DNA of 40,666 bases, taken from contig CALVCJ010000010.1 of assembly GCA_944326015.1 (NCBI GenBank), forward strand, positions 1 through 40,666, read 5' to 3'. The notes beneath the pieces are model-generated. The model worked only from the letters and a program-made list of their open reading frames with translations, was not told where the DNA came from and made no database searches. Source of the stretch: Candidatus Gastranaerophilales bacterium. GTDB lineage: Bacteria > Cyanobacteriota > Vampirovibrionia > Gastranaerophilales > Gastranaerophilaceae. The position numbers and the translations under genes were made by a program. Shown here piece after piece: positions 1 through 8,892 of this stretch (positions within the stretch are counted from its first letter, which is position 1; each line of letters begins with the position of its first letter).

Positions 1-183
1 CGTAAAAGATTAGGACTTTCGCAGGAACGTCTTGCAGAAATTATTGATTGCAGCAGGGAGCATATTGCACGTATTGAAAATGGAAAAATTAATATAGGAC
101 TTGAAAATTTTATTAAACTTGCTCAGGTATTTAATATATCGCTTGATGAACTGGCCGGTTTTGAACAAAATATTGAAAAATAA
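1..183 (+). CDS. XRE-family helix-turn-helix regulator, C-terminal fragment
   Basis: The reading frame is open from the window edge to a TAA stop and gives 60 residues, so the start lies upstream of the window. It begins RKRLGLSQERLAEIID and continues with CSREHIARIENGKINIG, the classic helix-turn-helix of the Cro/C1 (XRE) family, followed by the usual helix LENFIKLAQVFNISLDEL. Such domains bind operator DNA. The protein ends shortly after the domain, so this is either a small single-domain regulator or the C-terminal HTH of a larger one. The target is unknown. pyrF begins 80 bp downstream on the same strand, but nothing shows that the two are linked. Confidence 0.85.
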   Translation, partial: RKRLGLSQERLAEIIDCSREHIARIENGKINIGLENFIKLAQVFNISLDELAGFEQNIEK

Positions 184-263
184 ATGAATCATAAAATTAT
201 GCAATGTGCTTAATTCTCTTACGGGTTGATTTTATTTTACTATGGTGGTAATATTCATTTACG

Positions 264-1031
264 ATGATTGAAAGACCTGTAACAGCAAAAGACAGAATTA
301 TTTTAGCGTTGGATGTTGATAATTTAAAGGAAGCTGAAGATTTAGTTAAGGAATTAAAAGATTATGTCGGCTATTTTAAGGTTGGTTTGCCTTTAATTGT
401 AAATTATGGATTTGAAGCATTCAGATTGCTGGAAGAACACGGGGCAAAATGCTACTATGACTGCAAATTCCATGACATTCCGCATACTGTTCAAAAAGCA
501 TGTATCAGCCTTGTAAAAAATAATGTTAATTTTTTTAATGTGCATATTCAGGGCGGTTCAAAGATGACTTCTGCCGTTGTCAGAGCTTCCCGTGCGGCTG
601 CAAAATCTATTGGTGTTGAACCTCCGACAATTCTGGGTGTTACCTTATTATCAAGTTTCGGACAGAAAACTTTAACAACTGAATTATGTGTTGAAAAGAA
701 TATAGAAGATTATGTTTTGCAGCTTGCAAAAGTTGCAAAAGACTCAGGACTAGACGGAGTTGTGGCAAGTGCTGAAGAGGCAAGAAGAATTAGAAAAGAA
801 ATAGGTGATGATTTTATAATTTTATGTCCCGCAACCCGTCCTACCTGGTCTTCTGTTAATGATCAGGTTAGGGTTGATACTCCAAGAGATGTTATACTTT
901 CAGGTGTTGATTATATGGTAGTTGGACGTCCTATTACATCCGCTGATGATAGAATTGGCGCTGCATCCATGATTATTGATGAAATAGAAACTGCACTTGA
1001 AGAAAGAGCTGACCATATTAATCTGCTTTAA
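264..1031 (+). CDS. pyrF: Orotidine 5'-phosphate decarboxylase
   Basis: This enzyme decarboxylates OMP to UMP, the last step of de novo pyrimidine synthesis, in the cytosol. The 255-residue protein starts its barrel with RIILALDVDN and carries the catalytic Asp-Lys-Asp signature as D66, K68 and D71 (YDCKFHDIPHTV; most family members have LK where this has CK). The phosphate-binding end of the barrel reads VVGRPITSADD. Length fits the bacterial family. The ATG has only a weak GGTGG-like purine stretch about 15 nt upstream. The gene stands alone on the plus strand, and its last 14 bp overlap the 3' end of the convergent comEC gene. Identification is secure. Confidence 0.95.
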   Translation: MIERPVTAKDRIILALDVDNLKEAEDLVKELKDYVGYFKVGLPLIVNYGFEAFRLLEEHGAKCYYDCKFHDIPHTVQKACISLVKNNVNFFNVHIQGGSKMTSAVVRASRAAAKSIGVEPPTILGVTLLSSFGQKTLTTELCVEKNIEDYVLQLAKVAKDSGLDGVVASAEEARRIRKEIGDDFIILCPATRPTWSSVNDQVRVDTPRDVILSGVDYMVVGRPITSADDRIGAASMIIDEIETALEERADHINLL

Positions 1032-3396
1032 GTTCGGATAATTTTGTGTACTTTTTCTTTTCTCTGTCAAAACTTTGTATTTCATAATCTGCGCCGTTTG
1101 TCTTAATTTTTATAGAGTTCTGCCTGTCAGTTCTGTATATATAAGTTTTTCTTAATATGTCAAGTGTCCCTCTGTTCGGGTGTCCGAATGAGTTTGATCC
1201 TGTTGAAATAATTGATACTCTGGTATTTAAATGTTCAAGCATGCTTTTATCAACAACATGAGGACCGCCATGATGACCTACTTTCAAAATTTCAACGTTA
1301 TGCGGAATATCTTTTTTCAATTTATTGAACGCCTCTATTCCTGCATCGCCAGTGAAAAGCATGTCAAAATCTTTATAACTTAAAAGAGTTATTATAGATT
1401 TTTCGTTATCTTTGTCAGAGTTAGAGAGATATGTTATAAGATTAAAATTTTCCTCATTATATATAGATTTATTGTTAAGTGGAATTTTTGCGCATAATTT
1501 TAGTTCTTCTAAAGTTTTGTATATATTTTTTGATGTCATGGATTTGTCGTCAAAAGAATTTATATAAACCTGTTTTATATTAAGAGTTTTTATTATATCA
1601 ACAGCACCTCCAGAGTGGTCGTTGTCAAAGTGAGTTATTATAAGTCCTTCAATATTTTTAATCCCTCTGTCTTTAAGGTATTTTATAATAATTGAATTTG
1701 CCTGGGCATTGCTTCCCTTGTAACCAGCTCTACCTGTATCAATTATAAAATATTTATTTTTAGGAGTTTTTATAAGAAAGCAGTCTGCATTTTGAACATC
1801 AAATATTATGATTTCAAGTTCTTTTGATGGGATGTTTATTATACTAAGGAATAGTATTAACAACAGTGATGAGCATATTATTATGGTTTGTTTTTTGAAT
1901 TCTGTTTTTATTGATAATGTCAGAAGTAGAATAATTGCGTAATAAATAAGTATTTGAAGGATATCCGGGTGAGTTGTGCTAATTATAGAATATGGAAGAT
2001 TTGCAAAGAAATTTGAAATATCAACAAGAATGTTTAGAAAATAGTTAAGGATAAAATCAAAGACCATGCAAACTTTATCTGTAAAAGGTGATAAGCCTGC
2101 GAGAATAGAACTTATAAAACCGCCAAAGCTAACAACGCTTAGAAGTGGCATACTGATAACATTTGCAAGAACTGAATAAGAGCTAAGCGTATTAAAGTAA
2201 AACATTTGTACAGGAGCAACCCATATTTGTGCAACAATCGGAATTAGTATAGCTCCTGTAAGCCATTGAGGAATTTTAGATTCTTTGTATTTTTCAAAAA
2301 TTACATTCGCGGTGGTTAAAAGTCCGAAAGTTACAATAAATGAAAGCTGAAATCCCACATCATTTATGAATGCAGGGTTATATATAAGCATTATCATTGC
2401 AACAAATGCCAGAAGCGAGACGCTGTGTGCATCACGATCTATTAATTTGCCGATAAGAATAAATAAAAGCATTAGTGCAGCACGGATTACAGAAGGTCCA
2501 AGACCTGTCATACATGTATAAATTATTACAATTCCCATTCCGCTTATCACTGAAAATTTGAAAGGTACCCTCAGCCGCCTCATAAAAAAGAACCAGAAGC
2601 CGTATATGAATGCAACGTTCATTCCTGATGCCGCAAGAATATGCAGTAAACCGGAATTTACAAACGATGTTTTAATATAATCTGGAGGTGCAACAGCATC
2701 ATCTCCAAATACTACTCCGCCCAGGATTTCAAGATTTGGGGATTTTAAATATTTCGCATGCACGTTTATAATTCTGTCTCTTAGTTTATTTAAATTTTGA
2801 ATAAACTTCCATTTTGTATTTAAATTGTTGTTAAGAGGTTTTATTTCATCTGCATAGAAAACTGTAAAAGTGTTGAAGTTTTTAAGATACTTTCCGTAAT
2901 CAAATTGTGATGGGTTACTTGCTTGGAAAGGTATTCGTAATCGTCCTGATAGTTCATAACTGGTTCCTATTTCAGGTTTTTTATTATTGGTTGTACTAAG
3001 TGTTACAAATGTTTTGCCCTTTACTTTTTCACTGTTAATTTTATCTGTTTCAAAGAAAAATTTAATTTTTCCGCGTGTATTAGCATTGGGTATTGATACG
3101 ACTTGACCTTGGATTAGTGCATTTTGTGGTGCAAAATTTACTAGTGGGTCGCTTTTATTAATCCTGAGATATGCATTAAAAAAGCCGAAATAAAATATAA
3201 ATATCCACAATAATATGTATTTCAAGGGTAAATAATTTTGGATAACTGTAATTACAGCAATGAGTGTTATAGTCCCGGCGCATAAAATTGCATTATCGTT
3301 AAAATAGGAAAGGATCCCGCTCATAAAAATTAATGCGGTGATAAACATCAAGGCATTTTTATTTTGTAAAATTGTAATGAGTTTATTTCTAATCAC
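1018..3396 (-). CDS. comEC: ComEC/Rec2-type DNA uptake channel
   Basis: ComEC forms the inner-membrane channel that takes up single-stranded DNA in natural transformation. The 792-residue protein has N-terminal membrane helices with a soluble OB-like segment, then a competence domain of many hydrophobic helices (about residues 220-520, including LHILAASGMNVAFIYGFWF and GLGPSVIRAALMLLF). A C-terminal metallo-beta-lactamase domain follows, with FIIDTG, THFDNDHSGG near residue 590, FTGDAG near 682 and VGHHGG near 709. Length matches full-length bacterial ComEC with both domains. It ends inside the 3' end of pyrF. No other com gene lies beside it, although prepilin-like genes occur 26 kb away. 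No frameshift or missing metal ligand is seen. Confidence 0.93.
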   Translation of the reverse strand: MIRNKLITILQNKNALMFITALIFMSGILSYFNDNAILCAGTITLIAVITVIQNYLPLKYILLWIFIFYFGFFNAYLRINKSDPLVNFAPQNALIQGQVVSIPNANTRGKIKFFFETDKINSEKVKGKTFVTLSTTNNKKPEIGTSYELSGRLRIPFQASNPSQFDYGKYLKNFNTFTVFYADEIKPLNNNLNTKWKFIQNLNKLRDRIINVHAKYLKSPNLEILGGVVFGDDAVAPPDYIKTSFVNSGLLHILAASGMNVAFIYGFWFFFMRRLRVPFKFSVISGMGIVIIYTCMTGLGPSVIRAALMLLFILIGKLIDRDAHSVSLLAFVAMIMLIYNPAFINDVGFQLSFIVTFGLLTTANVIFEKYKESKIPQWLTGAILIPIVAQIWVAPVQMFYFNTLSSYSVLANVISMPLLSVVSFGGFISSILAGLSPFTDKVCMVFDFILNYFLNILVDISNFFANLPYSIISTTHPDILQILIYYAIILLLTLSIKTEFKKQTIIICSSLLLILFLSIINIPSKELEIIIFDVQNADCFLIKTPKNKYFIIDTGRAGYKGSNAQANSIIIKYLKDRGIKNIEGLIITHFDNDHSGGAVDIIKTLNIKQVYINSFDDKSMTSKNIYKTLEELKLCAKIPLNNKSIYNEENFNLITYLSNSDKDNEKSIITLLSYKDFDMLFTGDAGIEAFNKLKKDIPHNVEILKVGHHGGPHVVDKSMLEHLNTRVSIISTGSNSFGHPNRGTLDILRKTYIYRTDRQNSIKIKTNGADYEIQSFDREKKKYTKLSELKAD

Positions 3397-3428
3397 CGTT
3401 ATTATTATACTATAAATTTATAGGTTAT

Positions 3429-5393
3429 TTAATCTTTTTTGAAAATCCACCAGCCTTTTCTATCCTGTGTTTGCAATTGAGGCTGCGGCTGACCTATTCT
3501 GAAATTTGGTTTTAACGGTGATTGTGATGCGAATACGCTTTTTGAAAGTGTATTAATATATTTGTTATTCAAATGCGCATAATCAAAAAGAATGACCCCC
3601 TTTGCATTAACTTTTCTTGCTTCGTGAATCAAGCGTATCAAATCTTCATCTGTTCCGCCCATAAATGTTACGAAAAGTCCGGCGTAAAAATCCGTTTTTC
3701 CTGATGAAATATTTATTACATCGGTCATCATTTTATTTGCAGTTTTAGCATCACAGGTTAAAAATAACGGAGTAAAGCCGTTTATATAACCTCTTGTTGA
3801 CCATGTTTTCCAGTCCTGTTGTTTATGGTCAAGCGCTGCTTTTCTGTCAGGAAATATAACTGCACTTATATATGTGTGTTTGCGTCTGCCGAGTTCTCCG
3901 ATTTTTTTTACCATATTTGTAATTTGTTCGCGTCTGTAATTGTTCCATTCAAGCCATAGAGGATCAGTTTTTAAAATAGTGACAGGATCAACTCCGTATA
4001 TTGTTTTGAAATCGTTTCTTGCATAATCGGTATATCCCCAGTTTGAATCTTCATTTAAAGAAACGCAGTTCGGGTATCTTATGTAGTCGAGATTAATTCC
4101 GTCAGGTTTATATCTAGTTATAATTTCGTCAACTAATTTGATAATAAAGTCCTGTACATACGGGTTTGCCGGATCAAGAAAATACCCGTTATGTTCAGAA
4201 GTTGATTTAGAAGGTTCAAAAGAATCTACATCTTTTCGTGTTTTGTTGCCCCAGGACGGGTTCATTCCGAGTATGCTTTTCGGGTTATCTTTGGGGTTTT
4301 GGGGTCCTGCATAATATGTCTCAAACCATATATGAATTTTTATGTTACGTTTATGAGCTTCTTTTATCCAGATTTCAAGCGGATCTATGCCCGTAAATTT
4401 TTCATATTGAGATGTAAATCCATATGCTTCCATTGTTTTACTTGGAAATAGTGTTTTACCATGAAAATATGTTTCTAAAAATATATTATCAATTCCAGCA
4501 TTTTTGAGTCTGTCAAGTGTGGCTTCAATTTGTTTTTCTGTTGTTTCCACTGGTCTTAGCCATACACCTTTTAATTCTCCATTTTTGTAAGGTACGACAC
4601 TTTTTAAAGCGTCATTTGCTGCTTCAATTGCAAGCTGTGAGTATTTTTGTACTTCATCAGGATTTCTTCTAGCTTTTTTTAGATAATTTTTTGCGTCATT
4701 AATATAACTGTTAGGAAATTTCCAGTTATAATCAGGGCTTATGCTCCTGTAATATTCAAGCATCTGTTCTGCTTCGTGTATTTTTTTTTCGGATTCAAAT
4801 ATGTAACTTTCCGATGTAGTGTATGTGTAAATTAAATTTGAAGTTCTGTCTATATATATTTTTGTTCCGATTTTAATACTTGAATTCATCCATGTTTTTG
4901 CTCGACCGTGTCCGCTTATAACTATTCCATTTGGCGGGATAAGCGAATCTGCTCCTGATAGTTCTGTTACGGTATTACCTTCAACGATGGCTTCTGCGCC
5001 GAATTCATTTGTATTTGTGCGCGGACCATAGTTAGAAGTGTATATTACAAGCTGATTGATCCCTCTGGCACCAGGTAAATAACTCCCGCCTCTGTTTGTG
5101 GAAGCTGTAGGATCTATTGCATTTATAAGATTTTTAGTATAGCTTAAGACAACTTCATCTTTTACAGGAGTGTAAGGCTTAAACACAGGTGATATATCAT
5201 AAGTGAAAGTATCAATTAAAGAATTGTCAAGATTAATAGCATTCTGTTCATCTGAAGACACAATAGGTTGAGCCTCAATTGGAACTGGTTTGCGTCTTGC
5301 TGTTAATACCGGTGTTATACCATCAGCTTGTGCATATGTTATTGTAATTAATAAACTTGTAAGTGTTAGTATTATTTTTTTTAGATTACTCAT
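3429..5393 (-). CDS. Exported family-10-like glycosylhydrolase (DUF187/GHL10)
   Basis: The 654-residue protein starts with a Sec signal peptide (MSNLKKIILTLTSLLITITYA). The N-terminal half includes a segment with the pattern PPNGIVISGHGRAKTWM, seen before GHL10 domains in cyanobacterial-type proteins. The hydrolase-like domain begins near residue 274 (ELKGVWLRPVETTEKQI) and contains DNIFLETYFHGKTLFPS and the typical KPDGINLDYIRYP near residue 434. Members of this family (for example YngK) are thought to act on cell-wall or extracellular polysaccharide, but the substrate is not established. It is the last gene of a three-gene minus-strand run, 6 bp after the TPR gene. All three products look exported, so a shared envelope role is likely. 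Confidence 0.85.
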   Translation of the reverse strand: MSNLKKIILTLTSLLITITYAQADGITPVLTARRKPVPIEAQPIVSSDEQNAINLDNSLIDTFTYDISPVFKPYTPVKDEVVLSYTKNLINAIDPTASTNRGGSYLPGARGINQLVIYTSNYGPRTNTNEFGAEAIVEGNTVTELSGADSLIPPNGIVISGHGRAKTWMNSSIKIGTKIYIDRTSNLIYTYTTSESYIFESEKKIHEAEQMLEYYRSISPDYNWKFPNSYINDAKNYLKKARRNPDEVQKYSQLAIEAANDALKSVVPYKNGELKGVWLRPVETTEKQIEATLDRLKNAGIDNIFLETYFHGKTLFPSKTMEAYGFTSQYEKFTGIDPLEIWIKEAHKRNIKIHIWFETYYAGPQNPKDNPKSILGMNPSWGNKTRKDVDSFEPSKSTSEHNGYFLDPANPYVQDFIIKLVDEIITRYKPDGINLDYIRYPNCVSLNEDSNWGYTDYARNDFKTIYGVDPVTILKTDPLWLEWNNYRREQITNMVKKIGELGRRKHTYISAVIFPDRKAALDHKQQDWKTWSTRGYINGFTPLFLTCDAKTANKMMTDVINISSGKTDFYAGLFVTFMGGTDEDLIRLIHEARKVNAKGVILFDYAHLNNKYINTLSKSVFASQSPLKPNFRIGQPQPQLQTQDRKGWWIFKKD

Positions 5394-5399
5394 CCTCGT

Positions 5400-6050
5400 T
5401 TACTCCCTTATAAAATGGTAATATTCCGACTTGTCATAATTTAATTTATACAGCTGTTGTATTTTTTGTTGAAGTGACGCATCTGGTTTTATTGTATATG
5501 ATATTTCATAAAACTTTTTTGCATTAATTAAATCAGCTAATTTTTCATAGATTGTTGCAAGTTTTAAATTTAAATCATATCTGTTGTTTAGACCGTTGTT
5601 ATATGCTCTGTTGTAATAATTCAGAGCTTTTTGGTAGTCTCGTCTATAAAAATAAAATTCTCCGAAGTAAAAATTGGCAAACGGATCATCTGCATTTAAA
5701 TTAGTTGCTTTAAAAAAATATTCTTTGGCCAATTTAGGTTTGTTTGTAGTATCATAAATTCTTCCAAGCTGGACATAGGGAGTTATTTCTGTCGGATCGA
5801 TTTTGGTAAGAATGTAATATTTGTTTTGGGCAATTTCAAGATATTTTTTTTTCCGTCTGTTGTTTCTGCTTTCTTCAAATAAAACAAAATACATATCAGC
5901 ATCTTTTTTTATTTCTTTAAAATTCAGTTTTGAATAATCAAGAGTTTCAGAATTGTATTCAATATGTCCTGATTGTGTTCCCTCTGCCGGCAGAAGGGAT
6001 AATATAAGAAAAGCATATAAGAGAACAGTAAAATTTTTACAAATCTTCAT
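5400..6050 (-). CDS. Exported TPR-repeat protein
   Basis: The product has 216 residues, beginning with a signal-peptide-like stretch (MKICKNFTVLLYAFLILSLL, then PAEG). The rest is helical with at least three tetratricopeptide units, for example TPYVQLGRIYDTTNKPKLAK, DPFANFYFGEFYFYRRDYQK and RYDLNLKLATIYEKLADLIN. TPR arrays bind protein partners and have no catalytic role of their own. The start overlaps the end of the upstream 108-residue gene by 14 bp, and the stop is 6 bp before the glycosylhydrolase, so the three are probably co-transcribed and translationally coupled. It may be a periplasmic partner of the hydrolase. That is inference from position only. Confidence 0.8.
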   Translation of the reverse strand: MKICKNFTVLLYAFLILSLLPAEGTQSGHIEYNSETLDYSKLNFKEIKKDADMYFVLFEESRNNRRKKKYLEIAQNKYYILTKIDPTEITPYVQLGRIYDTTNKPKLAKEYFFKATNLNADDPFANFYFGEFYFYRRDYQKALNYYNRAYNNGLNNRYDLNLKLATIYEKLADLINAKKFYEISYTIKPDASLQQKIQQLYKLNYDKSEYYHFIRE

Positions 6051-6363
6051 AACTCGGAGATGTATGAATATCGTGATCGTTCATATAAGAGTGATCATCA
6101 TAGGCAGGATCAATATACATAAAGAATTTTCTTACTGCTTTAACCACAGGCTGATTGTAATACTCCTTTTCAACAGGTTCTGTTAAAGGTTCTCCGTTTG
6201 CCTGTGCTACGGATTTCAAAGTTGTATTAATTAATGAAGTTGAATATCCGCGGTTTTTCAAAAAATCACGGCTAATTGAATCCTGCACCGTTAATTCTGC
6301 ATATGAAGGCAGTGCAAATAAAACTGTCAGTCCTAAAATTAATAATGTTTTTTTCATTTCCAC
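6037..6363 (-). CDS. Small exported protein of unknown function
   Basis: The 108-residue product begins with a clear signal peptide (MEMKKTLLILGLTVLFALPSYA). Starting at the second Met, two codons later, would give the same mature protein. The mature part includes LTVQDSISRDFLKNRGYSTS and ends in an acidic, His-rich tail with DPAYDDHSYMNDHDIHTSPS. I do not recognise a family. It is the first gene of the minus-strand run leading into the TPR protein (14-bp overlap) and the glycosylhydrolase. A GGAGGTGG-like Shine-Dalgarno is visible on the minus strand just upstream of the start. The signal peptide and operon position support a real gene. Confidence 0.7.
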   Translation of the reverse strand: MEMKKTLLILGLTVLFALPSYAELTVQDSISRDFLKNRGYSTSLINTTLKSVAQANGEPLTEPVEKEYYNQPVVKAVRKFFMYIDPAYDDHSYMNDHDIHTSPSYEDL

Positions 6364-6443
6364 CTCTGCTTTATTTTATTATAATATTTTGTTTTAGATG
6401 TTACAAAAATATTATAATTTCTTTACAAAAAAACTGCCATATA

Positions 6444-7499
6444 TTATTTGTATGATTTTGTTATAATTTCTTCCAATTTGTCAAGAAGTTGATTTTCCGG
6501 AACTTTAGCAATAATCTCACCTTTTTTGAAAATTATACCTTCATTAATTCCGCCGGCTATTCCGAAATCAGCATATTTTGCTTCCCCCGGACCGTTTACA
6601 GCACATCCCATTGTTGCAATTGTCAGTGGTTCTTTTATGTTTTTGAATCTTTCTTCAACCTGTTTTGCAAGTTTAATAAGGTCAATGCGTGTTCTGCCAC
6701 AGGTTGGACAGGAAACAAAATTTACGCCTCTTTCTGTCAAACCCAGGCTTTTAAGTATTTCAAATCCGGCTGTAACCTCTTGTTCAGGATTTTCCGTAAG
6801 AGATACTCTTATAGTATCGCCTATACCTTCGGCGAGAAGTGTACCGAGCCCTACTGAAGATTTTATAAGTCCGCTTTTTAGTGTTCCGGCTTCGGTCACA
6901 CCAAGGTGAAGAGGGTATGGTATTTTATCGGCAATTAAACGGTAAGCATCTATAGTTGTCAAAACATCAGAAGATTTTAGTGACACTTTTATTAAATCAA
7001 AGTCGAGATCTTCAAGAATTTTTATGTGTGTCATAGCACTCAGAACCATTTTTTCTGAAAGCGGAATATCTTTATCAAGAAGTTTTTTTTCAAGTGAACC
7101 AGAATTAACGCCTATTCTAATGGGTATGTTTTGCTTTTTTGCAAGCAGGACGACTTTTTCAATATTTTCTCTTTTGCCGATATTCCCTGGATTTAGTCTT
7201 AATGCGCTTATTCCGTTATGTATGCATTGTATTGCGAGTTTATAATCAAAGTGTATGTCTGCTATAAGCGGGACAGGTGATTTCTTTACGATAGCTTTTA
7301 TGGTTTGTGCGGCATCTTGATCTAAAACAGCAAGTCTTATAAGTTCACAACCTCTTTCAGCAAGTCTGTTTATCTGCATAAGCGTGGAATTTACATCCCT
7401 TGTATCTGTGTTACACATAGATTGAACGCTTATAGGAGCATTACCTCCAATTTTTATATTTCCGATTGTTAATTGTTTTGATTTTCTTCTTTTTATCAT
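6444..7499 (-). CDS. ispG: 4-hydroxy-3-methylbut-2-enyl diphosphate synthase
   Basis: IspG (GcpE) converts MEcPP to HMBPP in the non-mevalonate isoprenoid pathway using a [4Fe-4S] cluster. The 351-residue protein opens with the substrate-binding strand IGGNAPISVQSMCNTDTRDV. The C-terminal cluster domain carries the three Cys ligands in VSCPTCGRTRID and MGCAVNGPGEAKYAD. It has the short two-domain bacterial architecture. On the minus strand I see no Shine-Dalgarno before the ATG; the preceding bases are AT-rich and resemble a -10 element, so the mRNA leader may be very short. The gene is divergent from the phosphoesterase with only 33 bp between the two starts. Confidence 0.95.
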   Translation of the reverse strand: MIKRRKSKQLTIGNIKIGGNAPISVQSMCNTDTRDVNSTLMQINRLAERGCELIRLAVLDQDAAQTIKAIVKKSPVPLIADIHFDYKLAIQCIHNGISALRLNPGNIGKRENIEKVVLLAKKQNIPIRIGVNSGSLEKKLLDKDIPLSEKMVLSAMTHIKILEDLDFDLIKVSLKSSDVLTTIDAYRLIADKIPYPLHLGVTEAGTLKSGLIKSSVGLGTLLAEGIGDTIRVSLTENPEQEVTAGFEILKSLGLTERGVNFVSCPTCGRTRIDLIKLAKQVEERFKNIKEPLTIATMGCAVNGPGEAKYADFGIAGGINEGIIFKKGEIIAKVPENQLLDKLEEIITKSYK

Positions 7500-7507
7500 A
7501 TTATAAT
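7478..7507 (+). promoter_or_regulatory. Predicted promoter for the phosphoesterase gene, inside the ispG start region
   Basis: TTGATT (7478-7483) and TATAAT (7502-7507) are 18 bp apart. The predicted transcription start is near 7514 and would leave about 19 nt of leader containing AGGAGA before the ATG at 7533. The element overlaps the first codons of ispG. This is a pattern match only, in AT-rich DNA where chance matches are common. Confidence 0.4.
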
Positions 7508-7532
7508 AATATCATAAAATCAGGAGAAAAAA

Positions 7533-8267
7533 ATGAGGGTTGCTGTTTTATCTGATATTCACGGGAATGTACAAGCTTTGACTAGTGTCGTGAAAGATCT
7601 TGAAGCCAATAAATGCGAACGGGTTTTTTGTCTAGGAGATTTGGCAATGGCAGGTCCACAGCCAGATGTCGTGATTGACTATGTCCGCAATAGACCTGAT
7701 TGGGTTGTTATTCAAGGAAATACCGACAAACTAATTGCAGATTACTCTATTGATATACTTGAAAATGTTAGATGTGATGCTCCTGTTATGGCGAGTGCGC
7801 TTGCTAATGATATTAAGATTATAAATAAGGATGAGAAAAATTATTTAAAAAATCTTCCGGTGTCCCGAGAGCTTGATGTATGCGGTGTAAAGGTTCTTCT
7901 TGTGCATGGTTCGCCGCGGCGAAATAATGAAGATATATTGCCGGGCATGCCTGTGGAAGTTGTTGAAGAAATGCTTGAGGGAGTTGATGCTCATTTAATC
8001 TTCTGCGGTCATACTCATATTCCTGCAGGGTATCAGACAACTAAAAAACAGACAGTTGTAAATACTGGTAGTGTTGGAAGACCTATGAACGGAAATACTA
8101 AAGCTTGTTATGTAATTGCGGATTTTGATAACGAAACTTTTTCGATAGAACACAGATTTGTAGAATATGACAAAATTACAGCAGCAAAAATTATGGTTTC
8201 AAGAAATTTCCCTGGATGCGAAAAAATTGCATCTATGATTTTACATCAGTCCGAAAGGCATATTTGA
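7533..8267 (+). CDS. YfcE/MJ0936-like metallophosphoesterase
   Basis: The 244-residue protein has the ordered metal-binding motifs of the calcineurin-like phosphoesterase fold: SDIHGN near the start, CLGDLAMAGPQP, IQGNTD, LLVHGSP and FCGHTHIPAG followed by VNTGSVGRP. Together these provide the Asp, His and Asn ligands of a two-metal centre. Relatives hydrolyse phosphodiesters or phosphomonoesters in the cytosol; the physiological substrate cannot be told from sequence. AGGAGA lies about 7 nt before the ATG. The gene is divergent from ispG across 33 bp and faces the small unknown gene that ends at 8270. No oddities were seen. Confidence 0.88.
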   Translation: MRVAVLSDIHGNVQALTSVVKDLEANKCERVFCLGDLAMAGPQPDVVIDYVRNRPDWVVIQGNTDKLIADYSIDILENVRCDAPVMASALANDIKIINKDEKNYLKNLPVSRELDVCGVKVLLVHGSPRRNNEDILPGMPVEVVEEMLEGVDAHLIFCGHTHIPAGYQTTKKQTVVNTGSVGRPMNGNTKACYVIADFDNETFSIEHRFVEYDKITAAKIMVSRNFPGCEKIASMILHQSERHI

Positions 8268-8269
8268 TT

Positions 8270-8740
8270 TTATTTAACATTTAATTCTTTTGATGCGTAA
8301 TTTATAAGTTCGGGCAGTATTTTTTCGTAAATTTTTATTTCATTTTCATTTTTTACTAGATTGTTATTTTCGAAAATTTCACCTGAATCGTTTATAGCGC
8401 ACATAATATGTTTTGTCATATTGTCTTTTGAATATCCAGAATATTGGAGCAAAAGAGTTCTTGTTTCAGGGTTTCTTGGTGATACTATCGAGGTCATTTG
8501 AAATCTTTCCACATTCGGGTTGTCAAATTTATATATTTTGTTCAATTGGAGTTTTTTCGCAAAATTTTGTATCATTATCAGACTGTCACCTGACAACTTT
8601 AACTGGGAGGATTTAGCTGAAAAAGATATAGTGTCGAATTGATTTTTGTTTAAATAATTGCGACATCGTTTCGATTTATTCTGCGTATTTACGTTGTTAT
8701 TTAAGTTTGAAAAATTAATGCTTCTTATTGAGGTAATCAT
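8270..8740 (-). CDS. Conserved-looking hypothetical protein
   Basis: The 156-residue protein has no signal peptide or membrane segment. Its first 50 residues are rich in Asn, Lys and Ser (SINFSNLNNNVNTQNKSK) and contain FDTISFSAK. The rest alternates hydrophobic and charged residues as in a small globular domain (RTLLLQYSGYSKDNMTKHIM). From memory, short motifs of the form [VI]SF[SKG] near the N terminus recur in Gastranaerophilales proteins, but I cannot verify that here. It ends 2 bp beyond the convergent phosphoesterase and has its own upstream region. I assign no function. Confidence 0.6.
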   Translation of the reverse strand: MITSIRSINFSNLNNNVNTQNKSKRCRNYLNKNQFDTISFSAKSSQLKLSGDSLIMIQNFAKKLQLNKIYKFDNPNVERFQMTSIVSPRNPETRTLLLQYSGYSKDNMTKHIMCAINDSGEIFENNNLVKNENEIKIYEKILPELINYASKELNVK

Positions 8741-8892
8741 ATATTTAACCTTTCATTATTTTTTAATAAATCATGAATATATTTTTTTTTGCTAATTCGC
8801 TTAAAAAAAATTTACAAATTGTACTTATACTTATAAGTTTTGAAAAAATTTTTGTTTATGTTACCATTCAGTTATCAAAGGATGTTTTATTT

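Noticed and set aside
8773..8892. A 40-residue N-terminal extension of the RfaE1-like kinase
   Set aside because: The residues are hydrophobic and AT-driven, unlike the family, and a ribosome-binding site favours the ATG at 8893.
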